From positions 62,001 to 126,000 of the forward strand of contig JAEWJI010000063.1 of assembly GCA_023386645.1 (NCBI GenBank): a stretch of 64,000 nucleotides of DNA, given 5' to 3'. Under the pieces are notes generated by a model that saw only the letters and a list, made by a program, of their open reading frames with translations, was not told the origin of the DNA and made no database searches. The DNA is from Pseudomonadota bacterium. GTDB lineage: Bacteria; Pseudomonadota; Alphaproteobacteria; Caulobacterales; Caulobacteraceae. Positions 1-7,967 of the stretch are shown here, piece by piece. The position numbers and the translations under genes are program-made. How positions within the stretch are numbered: the stretch's first letter is position 1; each line of letters begins with the position of its first letter.

Positions 1-265
1 CCTCGTCGGCGAAGACTCCGGTGGCCACCAGACCGCCGGTTTCGGCGCCGACAGGCACCTCCTCCCAGGCCGAGACGGTGCCCGAGGCGGTAATGGTGCG
101 GGGCAGGTTGGTGATCGCCGCGGTGGTGACCGAAACGGTCTGGGTCGCCGCCGCCTTGCGGTCGGTCTTGTCGTCCTCGCCATGTCCGCCACAGGCCGCC
201 AGCAGGGCCAGGGCTCCGCTCAGAGCGAGGGCGATGGGAAGCGAAGGAGTCAGGCGGTGGGCCAC
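1..265 (-). CDS. RND efflux periplasmic adaptor (HlyD/MFP) lipoprotein, N-terminal part
   Basis: Reading the minus strand from a GTG at 265 gives an open frame that runs off the left edge of the window. Residues 1-25 form a lipoprotein signal peptide with a lipobox ending LLAAC. A short charged linker follows, then the pattern typical of membrane-fusion adaptors of tripartite efflux pumps: a strand containing TITASGTV and then EVPVGAETGGLV, the first half of the lipoyl/barrel-sandwich region. Such proteins are anchored in the inner membrane and bridge an RND pump to an outer-membrane channel. The pump gene would lie outside the window. The start codon is uncertain because no strong ribosome binding site precedes the GTG and no in-frame ATG is nearby. 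The family call rests on about 88 residues. Confidence 0.65.
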   Translation of the reverse strand, partial: MAHRLTPSLPIALALSGALALLAACGGHGEDDKTDRKAAATQTVSVTTAAITNLPRTITASGTVSAWEEVPVGAETGGLVATGVFADE

Positions 266-446
266 AGGGGTATCCCGATGTTCGAGGCGTTCGGAGGGAG
301 GACGACGCGAGCGGCGGCTTCTACCCTGTTCACGTCCACGCCTCAAACGCACAAGCGCCGCATTACGCCCTTGTAATACGGCGTTCGCCAGACCGGCCGA
401 GGGGCCGCATTGGCGTTTCAACGAGGCGCATGCTACCCGCGCCGCC

Positions 447-2255
447 ATGCCAACACCCCCCATCGAGCGCATCCGGAATTTTTCGGTGGTCGCCCACATC
501 GACCACGGCAAATCGACGCTGTCCGACCGGTTGATTCAATTCACCGGCGGCCTGAGCGCGCGCGAGATGTCGGCGCAAGTTCTCGACAACATGGAGATCG
601 AGAAGGAGCGGGGGATCACGATCAAGGCCCAGACCGTCAGACTAGCATATACGGCCCAGGATGGCCAGGAATATATTCTTAACCTGATGGACACCCCGGG
701 CCACGTGGACTTCGCCTATGAAGTCTCGCGCTCGCTCGCCGCGTGCGAGGGCAGCCTGCTCGTCGTGGACGCGTCGCAGGGGGTCGAGGCCCAGACCCTG
801 GCCAACGTCTACCAGGCCATCGACAACAACCACGAGATCGTGCCGGTCCTGAACAAGATCGACCTGCCGGCGGCGGAGCCGGAGCGGGTGCGCCAGCAGA
901 TCGAGGACGTGATCGGCATCGACGCGTCCGAGGCGGTGGAATGCTCCGCCAAATCGGGCCTCGGCATCGAGGCCGTGCTGGAGGCCATCGTCACCCGCCT
1001 GCCGCCGCCCAAGGGCGATGCGAATGCGCCGCTGAAGGCCATGCTGGTCGACGCCTGGTACGACCCCTACCTGGGCGTGGTGCTGCTGGTCCGCGTGTTC
1101 GACGGGGTGCTGAAGGCCGGGCAGCGGGTCAAGTTCATGCAGAACGGCTCGACCCACCTGGTCGACAGGGTCGGCGTCTTCCTGCCCAAGAACACCCCGG
1201 TCGAGCAGCTGGGCCCCGGCGAGGTCGGCTTCATCACCGCCCAGATCAAGGAGGTCGCCCACGCCGCCGTCGGCGACACCATCACCGACGAGAAGAAGCC
1301 GACGGCCGAGCCCCTGAAGGGGTTCAAGGAGGTCCAGTCGGTGGTCTTCTGCGGCCTGTTCCCGGTCGATGCGGCGGACTTCGAGGACCTGAGGGCCGCC
1401 ATCGCCCGCCTGCGCCTGAACGACGCGTCCTTCACCTACGAGATGGAGAGCTCGGCCGCGCTGGGCTTCGGCTTCCGCTGCGGCTTCCTGGGGCTGCTGC
1501 ACCTGGAGATCATCCAGGAGCGTCTGAGCCGCGAGTTCAACCTCGACCTGATCGCGACCGCCCCGTCGGTGGTCTACAAGCTCAAGCTGCGGGACGGGTC
1601 CGAGATCGACCTGCACAACCCGGCCGACCTGCCGGACGTGATGCAGATCCTTGAGATCAGCGAGCCCTGGATCCGCGCCACCATCTTCACGCCCGACGAA
1701 TACCTGGGCGGGGTGATCAAGCTGTGCCAGGACCGGCGGGGCCAGCAGACGGAGCTCTCTTACGTCGGCAGCCGCGCCATGGTCATCTACGACCTGCCGC
1801 TGAACGAGGTGGTGTTCGACTTCTACGACCGGCTGAAGTCGATCTCCAAGGGCTACGCCTCCTTCGACTACGAGCTCTCGGACTATCGCCCCGGCGACCT
1901 GGTGAAGATGTCGATCCTGGTCAACGGCGAGCCGGTCGACGCCCTGTCGATGCTGGTCCACCGCTCACGCGCCGAGACGCGCGGCCGCGGCATGGTGGAG
2001 AAGATGAAGGAGCTGATCCCGCCCCACATGTTCCAGATCCCGGTTCAGGCCGCCATCGGCGGCAAGATCATCGCCCGGGAAACGGTGCGCGCGCTGCGCA
2101 AGGACGTGACGGCCAAGTGCTACGGCGGCGACGCGACGCGGAAGAAGAAGCTTCTGGAGAAGCAGAAGGAAGGCAAGAAGCGGATGCGCCAGTTCGGGAA
2201 GGTGGAGATCCCGCAGGAGGCGTTCATCGCGGCCCTGAAGATGGATGAGGATTGA
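447..2255 (+). CDS. lepA: Elongation factor 4 (LepA), ribosomal back-translocation GTPase
   Basis: LepA is a translational GTPase that acts on stalled or mis-translocated ribosomes. The frame is open further upstream, but the ATG at 447 gives the usual ~600-residue protein (602 aa) starting directly at the GTPase domain. Visible motifs are the P-loop AHIDHGKST (16-24), switch I around GITIKAQ (56-62), DTPGH (82-86) and NKIDLP (136-141). EF-G-like domains II, III and V follow. The family-specific C-terminal domain ends in the lysine-rich stretch before FGKVEIPQEAF, as expected for full length. A damaged second copy of the 3' end of this gene lies at 3001-3158. Confidence 0.97.
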   Translation: MPTPPIERIRNFSVVAHIDHGKSTLSDRLIQFTGGLSAREMSAQVLDNMEIEKERGITIKAQTVRLAYTAQDGQEYILNLMDTPGHVDFAYEVSRSLAACEGSLLVVDASQGVEAQTLANVYQAIDNNHEIVPVLNKIDLPAAEPERVRQQIEDVIGIDASEAVECSAKSGLGIEAVLEAIVTRLPPPKGDANAPLKAMLVDAWYDPYLGVVLLVRVFDGVLKAGQRVKFMQNGSTHLVDRVGVFLPKNTPVEQLGPGEVGFITAQIKEVAHAAVGDTITDEKKPTAEPLKGFKEVQSVVFCGLFPVDAADFEDLRAAIARLRLNDASFTYEMESSAALGFGFRCGFLGLLHLEIIQERLSREFNLDLIATAPSVVYKLKLRDGSEIDLHNPADLPDVMQILEISEPWIRATIFTPDEYLGGVIKLCQDRRGQQTELSYVGSRAMVIYDLPLNEVVFDFYDRLKSISKGYASFDYELSDYRPGDLVKMSILVNGEPVDALSMLVHRSRAETRGRGMVEKMKELIPPHMFQIPVQAAIGGKIIARETVRALRKDVTAKCYGGDATRKKKLLEKQKEGKKRMRQFGKVEIPQEAFIAALKMDED

Positions 2256-2447
2256 GGCTTATACCCCACCTGTGGCCATTGATCTGAGCCTAGGAATTCT
2301 AACAACTTAAGCCGTTCAGCCTTCGGCGCTTGCGCTCAAATCAGCCCGCTTATCCTCGTGCTCCTAGCTGATGACAAGCTGGGCGCATGACCTGTTCGAA
2401 ACCGCACCAATATTTCACCCACGCTCTGTTTGCGTTAGGTTCGCGCA

Positions 2448-2675
2448 ATGAGCGACCTGCTGTCCCGCATCACCATCCGTCCCGACCAGTGCGGGGGCCG
2501 TCCTTGCATCCGGGGCATGCGGATGCGGGTCAGCGACGTCCTGGGCATGCTGGCGGCCGGGGAGACGCCGGCGTCGATCCTGGAACATCATCCGGACTTG
2601 GAGGCGCAGGACATCGCCGCCTGCCTGACCTACGCCGCGCGCGAAGTGGATCACGCCGTCATACTGGCCGCGTGA
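2448..2675 (+). CDS. DUF433 family antitoxin
   Basis: This 75-residue protein has the DUF433 signature: an N-terminal ITIRPDQCGGRPCIRG segment followed by a small helix-turn-helix (MRVSDVLGMLAAGETPASIL) and HHPDLEAQDIAACLTYA. DUF433 proteins are usually paired with PIN-like DUF5615/Mut7-C proteins and act as the antitoxin and likely DNA-binding autorepressor. The stop overlaps the start of the next gene by 4 nt (GTGA), which fits translational coupling. The pair lies between lepA and a decayed lepA fragment, suggesting it arrived as a unit. The toxin-antitoxin role is from family knowledge; nothing in the sequence shows toxicity. Confidence 0.85.
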   Translation: MSDLLSRITIRPDQCGGRPCIRGMRMRVSDVLGMLAAGETPASILEHHPDLEAQDIAACLTYAAREVDHAVILAA

Positions 2676-2995
2676 GGATCATCGACCAGCAACTGCCGCT
2701 CGTCCTTGCGGTTTGGTTTCAAGACCAGGGCCTCGACGCCGTTCATGTGCGCGACTTGGGCCTGTCCGCGTCGGGAGACGCCGAAATCTGGGCCGAGGCC
2801 AGTCGCGACGACGCCGTCATCGTGAGCCGCGATGAGGACTTCGTCGCCCTGGTTCGGAAGGGCGCAGCGCGGCTGGTGTGGGTGCGGATCGGCAACTGCA
2901 CCAACCCTGCGCTCATCGCGGCGATCACGGCCAGCTGGCCCGACATCCGGAGCCGGCTCCAGCAGGGGGAACGGCTGGTGGAACTTCGGGCATAG
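2672..2995 (+). CDS. DUF5615 PIN-like toxin partner of the DUF433 protein
   Basis: The GTG at 2672 overlaps the antitoxin stop (GTGA) and gives 107 residues. The sequence matches the PIN-like DUF5615 pattern: an early D (MRIIDQQLP), then LGLSASGDAEIW, then DDAVIVSRDEDF, which supplies the acidic residues expected at a PIN nuclease-like metal site. The C-terminal half ends with WVRIGNCTNPALI and a helix. The likely role is the toxin (RNase-like) half of a type II module. The frame is open upstream as far as 2387, but the overlap and the conserved N-terminus support 2672. Confidence 0.82.
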   Translation: MRIIDQQLPLVLAVWFQDQGLDAVHVRDLGLSASGDAEIWAEASRDDAVIVSRDEDFVALVRKGAARLVWVRIGNCTNPALIAAITASWPDIRSRLQQGERLVELRA

Positions 2996-3000
2996 GTCGG

Positions 3001-3158
3001 CCGCGGCCGCGGCCACGGCATGGTCGAGAAGGTGAAGGCGCTGATCCCCGCCGGAATTTTCTTCAGATCCCGGTTCAGGCCCCTATCGGCGGCAGATCAT
3101 CGCCCAGGCGACGGTAAGGGCGCATTGCAAGGACGTGACCGCCAAATGCTACGGCGGC
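3001..3158 (+). pseudogene. Decayed duplicate of the lepA 3' region
   Basis: This stretch aligns base for base with lepA positions about 1980-2131, the region encoding RGRGMVEKMKELIPP through KDVTAKCYGG. Shared runs include ggcatggt, agatcccggttcaggc, agatcatcgccc, aaggacgtgac and tacggcggc. Substitutions are scattered and at least one base is lost (ggcggcagatc here, ggcggcaagatc in lepA), so the frame is broken. It has no start, and the lepA sequence after this point is absent. It begins a few bases after the PIN-like toxin stop codon. It is a remnant of either a duplication or a displaced lepA end. Confidence 0.85.
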
Positions 3159-3320
3159 CGCCGCCTCCGCCTTGAGGTTGGCAGGGGCGGGCGGGTTTGA
3201 CCAGGCGTTGGGGCGGATACGCATCATGGAGCGGCGGGAATTGACCTTGCCGATCAAGGGCCGGCCCGGGTCTGGCGGCTTTATTGTCGGCGCCGTTTCG
3301 GGCCGCCGTACGATGTCGGG

Positions 3321-4235
3321 ATGACCCACGCCTCAACCGACGCCCCCGCCGCCCACTATCGGCTGTCGACCGAGACGTGGGAGAAAATCCTGGATCAGTA
3401 CAAGCAGGGGGCGACGGCGCCGGAGCTGTCGCGCACGTGGCGGGTGTCGGTGCATGCGATCCGCAAGCGGATCACCGAGCACAAGGCGACCAAGCGGGAC
3501 TGGGGCGACGCCGAGGCGCGAAAGCACGCGCAGGCGCGGGCCGAGGCGCTGGAGGCCGAGCGGATGAACTCGCCCGAGGCGCGGGCGGCGCGGTTGTTCG
3601 AGCCGGTGGAGGAGGGAAGGGACGAGGGCGCGGGGGATCCCGAGATCCTGATGCGGGCGGCGACCCTGGCGTCGGGCCGGGCGATGCGGGGGCGGCTGTG
3701 GGCCGAGGCGAAGGCGCTGGCTGGGCTGGCGGAGAGCTATGGGCGGCTGGCGCGGGACGGGGCGCCGGGCGGGCGGCGGGGCCCGCCGACGATCGAGAGC
3801 CTGCCGATCGAGCTGCTGTCGGAACTGTATTTCACGCAAGGACAGTGGGTGCGCGAGCGGATGGGGCTCTGGACCGAGGCCGATCGGGACTGTCCGGTGA
3901 AGACGGACTTCTGGGGGCGCAAGTACGCCGAGGAACAGCCCGGGCGCGACCAGATGATGCAGATGATGCGGCAGGGCCACGCGGCCGAGGCGCGGGCGCG
4001 CGTGGCGGAGGAGGCGCTCAAGGCCGCGGGCCTGCCGATACCGCCGTCGGAGCCGGGGCCGCAGGCCTGGTGGTGGAACGAGGTGGCGGAGGCCGCCGCC
4101 GAGCAGGAGGGCTGGGACCCCGACCGTACGCCGGACGACGGGCTGGACGAGGAAGAGGTGACCGAACAGGAGTGGATGGAGCCGGCGTGGCCGGGCGAAG
4201 GGGTCTGGCGGCGTGGCCCGGCCGAGGAGGCGTGA
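3321..4235 (+). CDS. Helix-turn-helix protein of unknown function
   Basis: This is a 304-residue protein without a recognised named family. Residues ~15-50 (STETWEKILDQYKQGATAPE, then LSRTWRVSVHAIRKRI) look like a helix-turn-helix of the type seen in small terminase subunits and resolvase-like DNA binders. A long Arg/Ala/Glu-rich helical middle follows (about 55-150), then an aromatic patch with ELLSELYFTQGQWVRERMGLW near 160-180. The last ~50 residues are strongly acidic (DDGLDEEEVTEQEW). There is no signal peptide or membrane segment. It stands alone, with intergenic DNA on both sides. A DNA-binding regulator or a domesticated phage packaging protein are both possible. Confidence 0.7.
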   Translation: MTHASTDAPAAHYRLSTETWEKILDQYKQGATAPELSRTWRVSVHAIRKRITEHKATKRDWGDAEARKHAQARAEALEAERMNSPEARAARLFEPVEEGRDEGAGDPEILMRAATLASGRAMRGRLWAEAKALAGLAESYGRLARDGAPGGRRGPPTIESLPIELLSELYFTQGQWVRERMGLWTEADRDCPVKTDFWGRKYAEEQPGRDQMMQMMRQGHAAEARARVAEEALKAAGLPIPPSEPGPQAWWWNEVAEAAAEQEGWDPDRTPDDGLDEEEVTEQEWMEPAWPGEGVWRRGPAEEA

Positions 4236-4339
4236 ACTCCGGAGGGCGCGAGTTTTCCGTTGCCAGACGACGGCGCTGACGTAATGTCGGTTTTCGGAGC
4301 AGCGGGCGGGCGAGGGGCCCTCAACTCGCTGGAGGGACT

Positions 4340-5296
4340 GTGAAAATCATGAAACGCCTGGCGTTCCTGGCCTGCGTCGTCTGCGCCGCCGTCATCCCCA
4401 TGGCCTCGATGGCCGACAGCTGGACCGATCTGAGGGCGGCCATCTACTACAAGAACGCGGCGGAGGTGGTGCGGCTGCTGGACAGCGGCGTCGACGTCAA
4501 CATCCAGAACGAGGAGGGCTGGACGCCGCTGCATGTGGCGGCCGAGCAGGGCGACCTCAGGATGGTCCAGTATCTGCTGGCGCGGGGAGCCGACCCGAAC
4601 CTGACCACGGCGCGGGGGCGCACGGCCTTCGACGTGTCGGAAGGCTATGGCGAGGTGCGGGCGCTGCTGAGGTCGCGGATGGGGGCGGCGGTCGATCCGC
4701 TGGCGCCCTATCTGAACGGGCAGGGCGGTCAGGGCGCAACCGGGGGCGCGGGCCAGGGCGAAGGCGAGAACGCTGGCGATCCCCCGACGGCGGGGCCCCG
4801 GCCGGCGACCGGCGCCGGGGAGCGGTCCCGCAACGGACCGAACGACGGGCGCACCGCCTCGACCCGGGCGCGGCTCGAGGCCCGCGACGCGGTCTGGTAC
4901 AACAACCAGGCCGAACTGGAGATGATCCTGGACGCCGGCCTGGACGTGAACGCCCTGGACGAGACCGGGCGCGAGACCCTGCTGCACGCCGCCGCCTGGC
5001 GCGACCGGATCGACATCGCCCGCATGCTGCTGGCCCGCGGGGCCGACCCCTCGATCCGCGACAAGGACGGCAAGCGGCCGCTCGACTACGCCCAGTCGCC
5101 GGAGATGCGGATGCTGCTGGGCGGAAGCGCCCAGGCCCCGGCGCCGCGCCAGACCCCGGCGAACGGATCGGGCGACGACCACTGTCGCCGCATGTGGAAC
5201 GAGGCCCGCGCCCTGTGCTCGATCAGCGACACCAGCTGCAACACCAGCGCGCACATCCGCTATCAGGCCTGCCAGCAGCGCGGGACGTGGTACTGA
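4340..5296 (+). CDS. Secreted ankyrin-repeat protein
   Basis: The protein has 318 residues, with a signal peptide (KRLAFLACVVCAAVIPMASMA) cleaved about residue 30. Two ankyrin-repeat blocks are visible. One is at about 35-110 (LLDSGVDVNIQNEEGWTPLH, then ARGADPNLTTARGRTAFD). The other is at about 200-265 (ILDAGLDVNALDETGRETLLH, then ARGADPSIRDKDGKRPLDYA). They are separated by a Gly/Pro/Gln-rich linker. The C-terminus holds four cysteines (CRRMW, CSISDTSC, CQQRG), probably disulfide bonded in the periplasm. Ankyrin repeats bind protein partners; none is evident here. The start is GTG 4340 or ATG 4349, both downstream of ggaggga. The downstream GST starts 7 nt later. Confidence 0.85.
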   Translation: MKIMKRLAFLACVVCAAVIPMASMADSWTDLRAAIYYKNAAEVVRLLDSGVDVNIQNEEGWTPLHVAAEQGDLRMVQYLLARGADPNLTTARGRTAFDVSEGYGEVRALLRSRMGAAVDPLAPYLNGQGGQGATGGAGQGEGENAGDPPTAGPRPATGAGERSRNGPNDGRTASTRARLEARDAVWYNNQAELEMILDAGLDVNALDETGRETLLHAAAWRDRIDIARMLLARGADPSIRDKDGKRPLDYAQSPEMRMLLGGSAQAPAPRQTPANGSGDDHCRRMWNEARALCSISDTSCNTSAHIRYQACQQRGTWY

Positions 5297-5303
5297 TCCG
5301 CCC

Positions 5304-5969
5304 ATGATCACGGTCCATCATTTGAACGACAGCCGGTCCCAGCGGGTGCTGTGGCTGCTGGAGGAGATGGGGCTGGACTATGAGGTGCGGCGGCATCAGC
5401 GGGATGCGAAGACCATGCTGGCGCCGCCGGAGCTGCGGGCGGTGCATCCGTTGGGCAAGGCGCCGGTGATCGAGCACGGCGGCTTGGTCGTCGCCGAGAC
5501 GGGGGCTATCGTCGAATACCTGCTGGGGCTTCCCGGCGGGGAGGGGCTGCGGCCCGCGCCGGGAACGGAGGCCGGCCGGCGGCTCAGCTATTGGCTGCAC
5601 TACGCCGAGGGGTCGGCGATGACGCCGCTGCTGCTGAAGCTGATCTTCGGGCAGATACCGAAACGGGCGCCCTGGCCGGTGCGGGGCGTGGCCAAGGGGA
5701 TCAGCCGGAGCGTCGAGGACCGCCTGGTCGACCCGCAGATCGCGACCCACCTGGCCTTCTGGGAGGCGGAGCTGGGCCGGTCGGAATGGTTCGCGGGCGA
5801 GGCCTTCTCGGCCGCCGACATCATGATGAGCTTCCCGGTCGAGGCTGCGGGCGCGCGGGTCGGCTTCGGGGCTGACAGGCCCCGGCTGAAGGCGTTCCTG
5901 GAGCGGATCCGGGCGCGGCCGGCCTATCGGCGGGCGCTGGAGCGGGGCGGGCCCTACGCCTACGCCTGA
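5304..5969 (+). CDS. Glutathione S-transferase family protein
   Basis: The 221-residue protein has the two-domain GST layout. The N-terminal thioredoxin-like domain includes LNDSRSQRVLWLLEEMGLDY, the cis-proline region GKAPVIEHGG and the glutathione-contacting AETGAIVEYL (about 66-75). An all-helical C-terminal domain follows, with the N-capping motif AFSAADIMMSF near 170-180. These proteins conjugate or reduce electrophiles with glutathione in the cytosol. Ser in NDSRSQR is the likely catalytic hydroxyl. It lies 7 nt after the ankyrin gene and may be co-transcribed with it, though no functional link is obvious. Confidence 0.93.
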   Translation: MITVHHLNDSRSQRVLWLLEEMGLDYEVRRHQRDAKTMLAPPELRAVHPLGKAPVIEHGGLVVAETGAIVEYLLGLPGGEGLRPAPGTEAGRRLSYWLHYAEGSAMTPLLLKLIFGQIPKRAPWPVRGVAKGISRSVEDRLVDPQIATHLAFWEAELGRSEWFAGEAFSAADIMMSFPVEAAGARVGFGADRPRLKAFLERIRARPAYRRALERGGPYAYA

Positions 5970-6031
5970 GGCCGGAAATGTGGGCGACCAGCGGTGCGCA
6001 ACCGGTTGGCGCGTGCGGCGTTCAGCGGCCC

Positions 6032-6244
6032 ATGCGTCTCCAGACAGTCCAGATCGTGGCGGGCCTTTCGGCCGCCGTCGCCCTCGTCCTCGCCTTCATC
6101 GCCGCGGGCGTGGGATTGGCGGCGGGGCTGTTCGCCCTCCTGATCGCCGGGGTGCTGGAGTGGGCGGGCTGGAAGGCCGTCCGGCGGGGGCTGACGCGCG
6201 GCGTCGGGAGCCGCTCGAACGTCTCGGCGCGCAGGCCCGGATAA
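6032..6244 (+). CDS. Small inner-membrane protein
   Basis: The 70-residue product from the ATG at 6032 carries two closely spaced hydrophobic helices (VQIVAGLSAAVALVLAFIAA and GLAAGLFALLIAGVLEWAGW) and a basic tail ending RRGLTRGVGSRSN. A longer frame from 5978 adds 18 residues of low hydrophobicity, so I prefer the internal ATG although its ribosome binding site is weak. No family is recognised. It follows the GST on the same strand. Confidence 0.5.
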   Translation: MRLQTVQIVAGLSAAVALVLAFIAAGVGLAAGLFALLIAGVLEWAGWKAVRRGLTRGVGSRSNVSARRPG

Positions 6245-6383
6245 GGGCCCCGAATGGATGACGCCGATACGGCGGCTTGAGTTTAGCCCCCCGGCGCCCT
6301 AGTCTCCTTGGCCGGTCGCGCGCGCCCAGCGACCCTGAACCGTCTCTTCCGTCTGCGGGCGATCACAAGAAAATCACGACACA

Positions 6384-6857
6384 ATGGATAAAGTGCCGAT
6401 GACGGCCGAGGGCTATCGCGCTCTCGACGAACAGCTGAAGCAATTGAAGTCGGTGGAACGCCCCAGCGTGATCCAGGCGATCTCGGAGGCGCGCGAGCAC
6501 GGCGATCTGAGCGAGAACGCCGAGTATCACGCCGCCAAGGAGCGCCAGGGCTGGATCGAGGGCCAGATCGCCGAGATCGAGGACCGGATCAGCCGCGCCC
6601 AGGTCATCGACGTGTCCAAGCTGTCGGGCGACCAGGTGAAGTTCGGCGCGACCGTGACGGTCGTGGACGAGGACACCGAGGAAGAAGGCACCTACCAGAT
6701 CGTCGGCGAGCACGAGGCCGACGTGAAGGCGGGCAAGATCAGCGTCGCCTCGCCCCTGGCCCGCGCCATGATCTCCAAGGAGGTCGGCGACGTGGTCGAG
6801 GTGAACACCCCCGGCGGCGTGAAGGCCTACGAGATCCTCAAGGTCGAGTGGAAATAG
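6384..6857 (+). CDS. greA: Transcription elongation factor GreA
   Basis: GreA binds RNA polymerase through the secondary channel and stimulates cleavage of backtracked transcripts. The 157-residue length is exactly typical. The N-terminal coiled coil carries the family signature with the acidic tip: EAREHGDLSENAEYHAAKER (about 36-55), where D and E reach the polymerase active site. The C-terminal FKBP-like domain includes VKFGATVTV, YQIVGEHEAD, SPLARAM and GDVVEVNTPGG. The frame begins MDKVPMTAEGYRAL. The next gene starts 4 nt after the stop, so the two are probably co-transcribed. Confidence 0.98.
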   Translation: MDKVPMTAEGYRALDEQLKQLKSVERPSVIQAISEAREHGDLSENAEYHAAKERQGWIEGQIAEIEDRISRAQVIDVSKLSGDQVKFGATVTVVDEDTEEEGTYQIVGEHEADVKAGKISVASPLARAMISKEVGDVVEVNTPGGVKAYEILKVEWK

Positions 6858-6861
6858 GCTG

Positions 6862-7824
6862 ATGGCCGTCCGCATCCGCGTCGTCACCGACGGGCGGGCG
6901 GGCATCGAGAACCAGGCGCTGGGGCTGGCGGAAGCCGTCGCGCGCCTGAGGCCGGCCGAGATCGAGGTCGTGCGGGTGCGATGGCGCCCCGCGTTCGACT
7001 GGCTGCCGGCCGACCTGAAACATCCGGCGATGTTAAGCGCGGGCCACGAGGCCCTGGCGCAGCTGTGGCCGGATATCTGGATCGGGGCGGGACGGGCCAG
7101 CCTGCCGCTGTCGCTGGCGGCTAAGCGGGCGGGCAAGGCGTTGGTAGTGCAGGTCCAGGATCCGCGCCTGGAGCCGGGCCGGTTCGACCTGGTCGTCGCG
7201 CCGGCGCACGACGGCCTGAGCGGACCCAATGTCATTTCCATCACCGGCTCGCCGCATCGGGTGACGCCCGAGCGGACGGCCGCCGCCGCGGAGGCCATGA
7301 AGGCGCGTCTGAGCCTGCTGCCCCGGCCGCGTGTGGCGGTACTGGTGGGGGGGCGGTCAAGGGCGTTCGACCTGACGCCGGAGCATGCAGCCAGGCTGGG
7401 CCAGAGGGTTGCGGCGGCGGTCGGGGCGGCCGGGGGATCGGTGCTGGTCACCTTCTCGCGCCGGACGCCGGACGGGGCCAAGTCGGCGTTCGAGGCGGAG
7501 CTGAAGGGCCTGCCGAACTGGGTCTGGGACGGGACGGGGGAGAACCCGCTGTTCGCCTTCCTGGGGACGGCGGACCATCTGCTGGTCACCGAGGACAGCG
7601 CCAACATGGCGGCCGAGGCGGCCTCGACGGGCAAGCCGGTGCATGTCATGCCGATGACGCGGATCGGGCGGGCGGAGAAGTTCGAGCGGCTGCACGCGGA
7701 CCTGCGGGCGCGCGGCGCGGCGCGGCCGTTCTCGGGCGAACTGGAGCCGTGGTCCTATGCGCCGCTCAGGGAAACCGAGCGGGCGGCGGAGGCCGTGGTG
7801 TCTCGGCTTCGCGCGAAGCGCTGA
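6862..7824 (+). CDS. ELM1/GtrOC1-family (DUF1022) putative nucleoside-diphosphate-sugar epimerase or glycosyltransferase
   Basis: The 320-residue protein matches the bacterial 'mitochondrial fission ELM1' family. Visible blocks are VVTDGRAGIENQALGLAEAV at the N-terminus, IGAGRASLPLSLAAKR (about 75-90), VQVQDPRL, APAHDGLSGPNVI, VAVLVGGRSRAFDL and VTEDSANMAAEAASTGKPVH (about 235-255). The fold is GT-B-like. Bacterial members are thought to act on the cell envelope, but the substrate is unknown. The last block, with SAN and a Glu, resembles a nucleotide-sugar binding loop. It follows greA by 4 nt. Confidence 0.85.
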   Translation: MAVRIRVVTDGRAGIENQALGLAEAVARLRPAEIEVVRVRWRPAFDWLPADLKHPAMLSAGHEALAQLWPDIWIGAGRASLPLSLAAKRAGKALVVQVQDPRLEPGRFDLVVAPAHDGLSGPNVISITGSPHRVTPERTAAAAEAMKARLSLLPRPRVAVLVGGRSRAFDLTPEHAARLGQRVAAAVGAAGGSVLVTFSRRTPDGAKSAFEAELKGLPNWVWDGTGENPLFAFLGTADHLLVTEDSANMAAEAASTGKPVHVMPMTRIGRAEKFERLHADLRARGAARPFSGELEPWSYAPLRETERAAEAVVSRLRAKR

Positions 7825-7833
7825 TCCCACCCA

Positions 7834-7958
7834 CCGCTCATCCCCGCGAAGGCGGGGACCCAGGGGCCACGGGCTCGGCGGTTGGATCGCTTGTCTGCCC
7901 AAGGTCATCCGCCACATCCGCCAAAGGACTGGGTCCCCGCCTTCGCGGGGATGAGCGG
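7834..7958. repeat. 30-bp perfect inverted repeat, REP-like element
   Basis: The left arm 7834-7863 and right arm 7929-7958 are exact reverse complements over 30 bp, separated by 65 bp. Each arm contains a smaller palindrome (ccccgc-gaag-gcgggg), so the unit can fold at two scales. A shorter relative with the same tail (gcggga-atgagcg) lies after dxs at 53971-53986. This is the pattern of a dispersed extragenic palindromic repeat. It lies between the ELM1-like gene and the minus-strand micro-ORF and may also stop transcription. Confidence 0.85.
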
Positions 7959-7967
7959 GAGTAGGCG

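Noticed and set aside
642..1961. Long minus-strand open frame opposite lepA
   Set aside because: It lies entirely antisense to a certain gene, has a composition rich in His/Gln/Val/Asp from codon mirror effects, and no recognised motif.
3737..5311. 524-codon minus-strand frame across the HTH, ankyrin and intergenic regions
   Set aside because: It spans two convincing plus-strand genes and the gap between them and shows only mirror-type composition.
7834..7958. CRISPR-like repeat
   Set aside because: There are only two arms and they are inverted, not direct repeats with spacers.
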